Assembly (NCBI GenBank): GCA_037445245.1 | Contig: JBBIKU010000044.1 | Span: 1 to 15,075 of the forward strand | DNA length: 15,075 nucleotides | Source of the DNA: JBBIKU01 sp037445245 | GTDB lineage: Bacteria; Chloroflexota; Anaerolineae; Anaerolineales; Anaerolineaceae | Direction of reading: 5' to 3' | In this document: piece by piece, positions 13,706 through 15,075 of the stretch | Layout of the letters: every line of letters starts with the position of its first letter | Numbering within the stretch: position 1 is the first letter of the stretch | Notes under the pieces: model-generated | Databases searched by the model: none | What the model saw: only the letters and a program-made list of their open reading frames with translations | Told to the model about the DNA's origin: nothing | Position numbers and translations under genes: made by a program

Positions 13706-14188
13706 TCATTCATCAAGGTCAGGCTCGACGCCAAACAGATTCAGCCACTCTTCAATCTCAGCTTCGGTCATCAGCGGTGGAATTGACCGATTGCGGTGTT
13801 GTTCTGTCTGTTGCCGCGCAACCATTTGCCCTGCAAAATCTTCGCTGTTCATCAATCGCGCCTGCGCGGTTTCTGCTGCAGCCCTTATTTCCTGGTCAGA
13901 GCTGACCACCGTCCAGTTGCGCGCTTCCCCGCCAAGGCGACGCAAACGGGCAACGATTGCCACATCCGCTGTTTTCCCCTGAGGAATAAAGTGTGCTTGC
14001 ACCGAACCGTAGCGGCGCACCCCGCTGTAACCGACAGCAGCATTGTCAAAATATACCTCGACCCGACAACGTCGCATCCGGCAATAGTCTTGCAACAGCT
14101 CGATCAAACGCATTTCGTCGTCAAACTGCGTCAGGTTCAAGCCCCGTACGCGCGGGATCAAGTTATGTCCATCGATTAAATAAGGCAT
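13706..14188 (-). CDS. YacP-like NYN domain ribonuclease
   Basis: This protein of 160 residues consists mainly of a PIN-like NYN domain. The acidic active-site residues are visible: Asp6 in LIDGHNLIP (4-12), Asp48 in VEVYFDNA (43-50), Asp75 in GKTADVAIV (71-79) and Asp98 in VVSSDQEI (94-101), each at the usual spacing. YacP/Rae1-type proteins are small endoribonucleases; Bacillus Rae1 cuts mRNA on the ribosome. The C-terminal 40 residues are polar and acidic. The ATG at 14188 opens directly with the conserved MPYLIDGHN and is preferred to a GTG five codons earlier. A TTGAAT-18-TAAAAT promoter lies upstream and overlaps that of the divergent lamin-tail gene. A long untranslated region with strong hairpins follows its stop codon. 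Confidence 0.88.
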   Translation of the reverse strand: MPYLIDGHNLIPRVRGLNLTQFDDEMRLIELLQDYCRMRRCRVEVYFDNAAVGYSGVRRYGSVQAHFIPQGKTADVAIVARLRRLGGEARNWTVVSSDQEIRAAAETAQARLMNSEDFAGQMVARQQTEQHRNRSIPPLMTEAEIEEWLNLFGVEPDLDE

Positions 14189-14229
14189 GCTGAAACGCCC
14201 CACCCAATCTAAAAGGTTTACGTTTTCTT

Positions 14230-14259
14230 ATTTTATCGCTAAATTGTGCTATGATTCAA
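14230..14259 (-). promoter_or_regulatory. possible promoter of the yacP-like gene
   Basis: TTGAAT (14259-14254) and TAAAAT (14235-14230) are 18 bases apart on the minus strand. The -35 overlaps the -10 of the divergent plus-strand promoter, so the two promoters could not easily be occupied at once. Confidence 0.5.
14247..14255 (+). promoter_or_regulatory. extended -10 promoter of the lamin-tail gene
   Basis: TGC-TATGAT matches the extended -10 pattern (TGn followed by TATAAT with one change). Transcription would start around 14262, leaving a leader of only about 12 bases that contains AGGA before the ATG at 14274. Confidence 0.5.
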
Positions 14260-14273
14260 ACTAGGAATACCCC

Positions 14274-14810
14274 ATGAAATCTTGGAAGCAGATCCTCCCT
14301 TACTTATTGTTGAATATCGTTGTTTCGGCGCTTACCACGTTGGCAATCCTGTGGGGATGGGAACGTAACCGGCAAACCCACCCATCCCCGAGCGACCCCG
14401 AGCACGGTGAAATCAGCACCATCCCCCAACTGACCATCACCACCTCCCAAGAGCCGCCGAGCAGCTTGACGGTGGCTACGCCAACCTTACTGCCTCTCGA
14501 TCAGAAGGTAATCGAAATCGAAAACGTCTTCGGTGTGGGAGACATCAACAACGAGGTGGTGCGGCTCAAGCGTCTCGGTGAAGGGGAACTCTCGCTTGCC
14601 GGGTGGCAATTGCGAAACCAGCGCGGGAACAACTACATCTTTCCCAATCTTACCTTCATCACCGGCGCTATCGAAGTTTACACGCGTGTCGGTATCGACA
14701 CGGTGATTGAACTTCATTGGGGGCGAGAACAGGCAGCCTGGCGCGCCGGTGAAATGGTACAATTATTTGACTCAGAGGGTAATCTGCGAGCCAGCTATCA
14801 GATTCCCTGA
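14274..14810 (+). CDS. membrane-anchored lamin-tail domain (LTD) protein
   Basis: This 178-residue protein has one N-terminal hydrophobic segment (about 8-28) preceded by lysines and without a clear cleavage site, so it is probably a signal anchor with the rest outside the cytoplasm. A Ser/Thr/Pro-rich linker (about 33-77) resembles a cell-surface spacer. Residues 79-178 form a lamin-tail domain, an immunoglobulin-like fold: VIEIENVFGVGDINNEVVRLKR, the LSLAGWQLRNQRGNNYIFP core motif (107-125), LTFITGAIEVYTRVG, and a closing AGEMVQLFDSEGNL strand pair. Bacterial LTDs occur in secreted nucleases and surface proteins and probably bind proteins, DNA or sugars. AGGA precedes the ATG. It is transcribed towards dnaX, 46 bases away, and the two could be co-transcribed. 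Confidence 0.85.
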   Translation: MKSWKQILPYLLLNIVVSALTTLAILWGWERNRQTHPSPSDPEHGEISTIPQLTITTSQEPPSSLTVATPTLLPLDQKVIEIENVFGVGDINNEVVRLKRLGEGELSLAGWQLRNQRGNNYIFPNLTFITGAIEVYTRVGIDTVIELHWGREQAAWRAGEMVQLFDSEGNLRASYQIP

Positions 14811-14856
14811 CCTTACCTCTAATTACCATCCGTCATACAAGGATAACAAACTGCTC

Positions 14857-15075
14857 ATGTCTCAGGCTCTTTACCGCAAATGGCGCCCGCACCTGTGGGA
14901 TGAAGTGGTCAGCCAAGAGCACATCATTCAAACGTTGAAAAACGCCATTCGCAGTGAACGCTTCGGGCATGCTTATCTTTTTGCCGGTCCGCGCGGCACC
15001 GGCAAGACCAGCACCGCCCGCCTGCTGGCGAAAGCGCTCAACTGCACTGATCCAAACCTCGCCGTCCGTCCCTGC
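14857..15075 (+). CDS. dnaX: DNA polymerase III subunit gamma/tau, 5' part
   Basis: The first 73 codons are present; the frame is still open at the window edge. The protein starts with the canonical SQALYRKWRP (2-11), then FGHAYLFAGPRGTGKTSTA with Walker A GPRGTGKT (44-51), and continues into ALNC (60-63), the start of the zinc-binding cysteine cluster (Cys63 and Cys73 visible). DnaX is the ATPase of the clamp loader that places the sliding clamp on DNA at the replication fork. The ATG is set by homology; the best ribosome binding sequence, AAGGA at 14839-14843, is 13 bases upstream, rather far. In many bacteria SRP RNA or recR/yaaK lie next to dnaX; here the upstream neighbours are the LTD protein and the YacP-like ribonuclease. 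Confidence 0.96.
   Translation, partial: MSQALYRKWRPHLWDEVVSQEHIIQTLKNAIRSERFGHAYLFAGPRGTGKTSTARLLAKALNCTDPNLAVRPC

Noticed and set aside
1..15075. tRNA genes, CRISPR array, insertion sequences or prophage genes
   Set aside because: No tRNA T-loop/acceptor pattern, regularly spaced repeats, transposase or phage-like products were seen.

Overview
This window most likely comes from a Chloroflexota (Anaerolineae-type) bacterium, probably a metagenome or draft assembly, because a run of 43 Ns marks a gap near the left end. That placement is an inference from the gene content and moderately high GC: a small DUF4388/GTPase/V4R signalling operon, a lamin-tail protein, small DUF4126/DUF4190 membrane proteins and an XPB-type helicase-associated protein without a helicase. 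There is no rRNA, tRNA, CRISPR array or mobile element that I can support.

Layout. (1) Positions 1-1736, plus strand: a gap-truncated membrane protein, then DUF4126, DUF4190 and a proline-rich single-span membrane protein, closely spaced. (2) Positions 1849-7145, minus strand: a complete thiamine salvage operon. A TTGACA/TATACT promoter leads into a TPP riboswitch, a hairpin that covers the thiN ribosome binding region, then thiN (thiamine pyrophosphokinase), a thiamine-binding lipoprotein, a fused two-domain permease, the ATPase and a DUF402 protein. (3) Positions 7162-9277, minus strand: a near-consensus promoter driving DUF4388, a Ras/MglA-like small GTPase and a cysteine-rich V4R ligand-binding protein. 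(4) Positions 9345-12246, plus strand: a helicase-associated-domain protein followed by a Kbl-type PLP enzyme. (5) Positions 12280-14188, minus strand: a divergent alanine-dehydrogenase-like protein and a YacP-like NYN ribonuclease, separated by about 290 bases that hold a likely structured RNA. (6) Positions 14247-15075, plus strand: a lamin-tail-domain protein and the 5' end of dnaX.

How the parts work together. The thiamine operon imports thiamine and phosphorylates it to TPP, and TPP then shuts the operon through the riboswitch. The DUF4388/GTPase/V4R set has the makeup of a signalling switch: a protein-interaction scaffold, a GTPase and a sensor.

The most interesting unexplained elements are the following. 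The minus-strand RNA candidate at 13490-13648 has two stem-loops with C-rich loops (UCCCCC and UCACCCC) whose stems close completely only on that strand, because of G-U pairs, and it ends in a terminator-like hairpin. The riboswitch expression platform is readable in detail. The DUF402 gene is coupled to the thiamine transporter. The alanine-dehydrogenase-like protein has Arg in place of the usual catalytic Lys.
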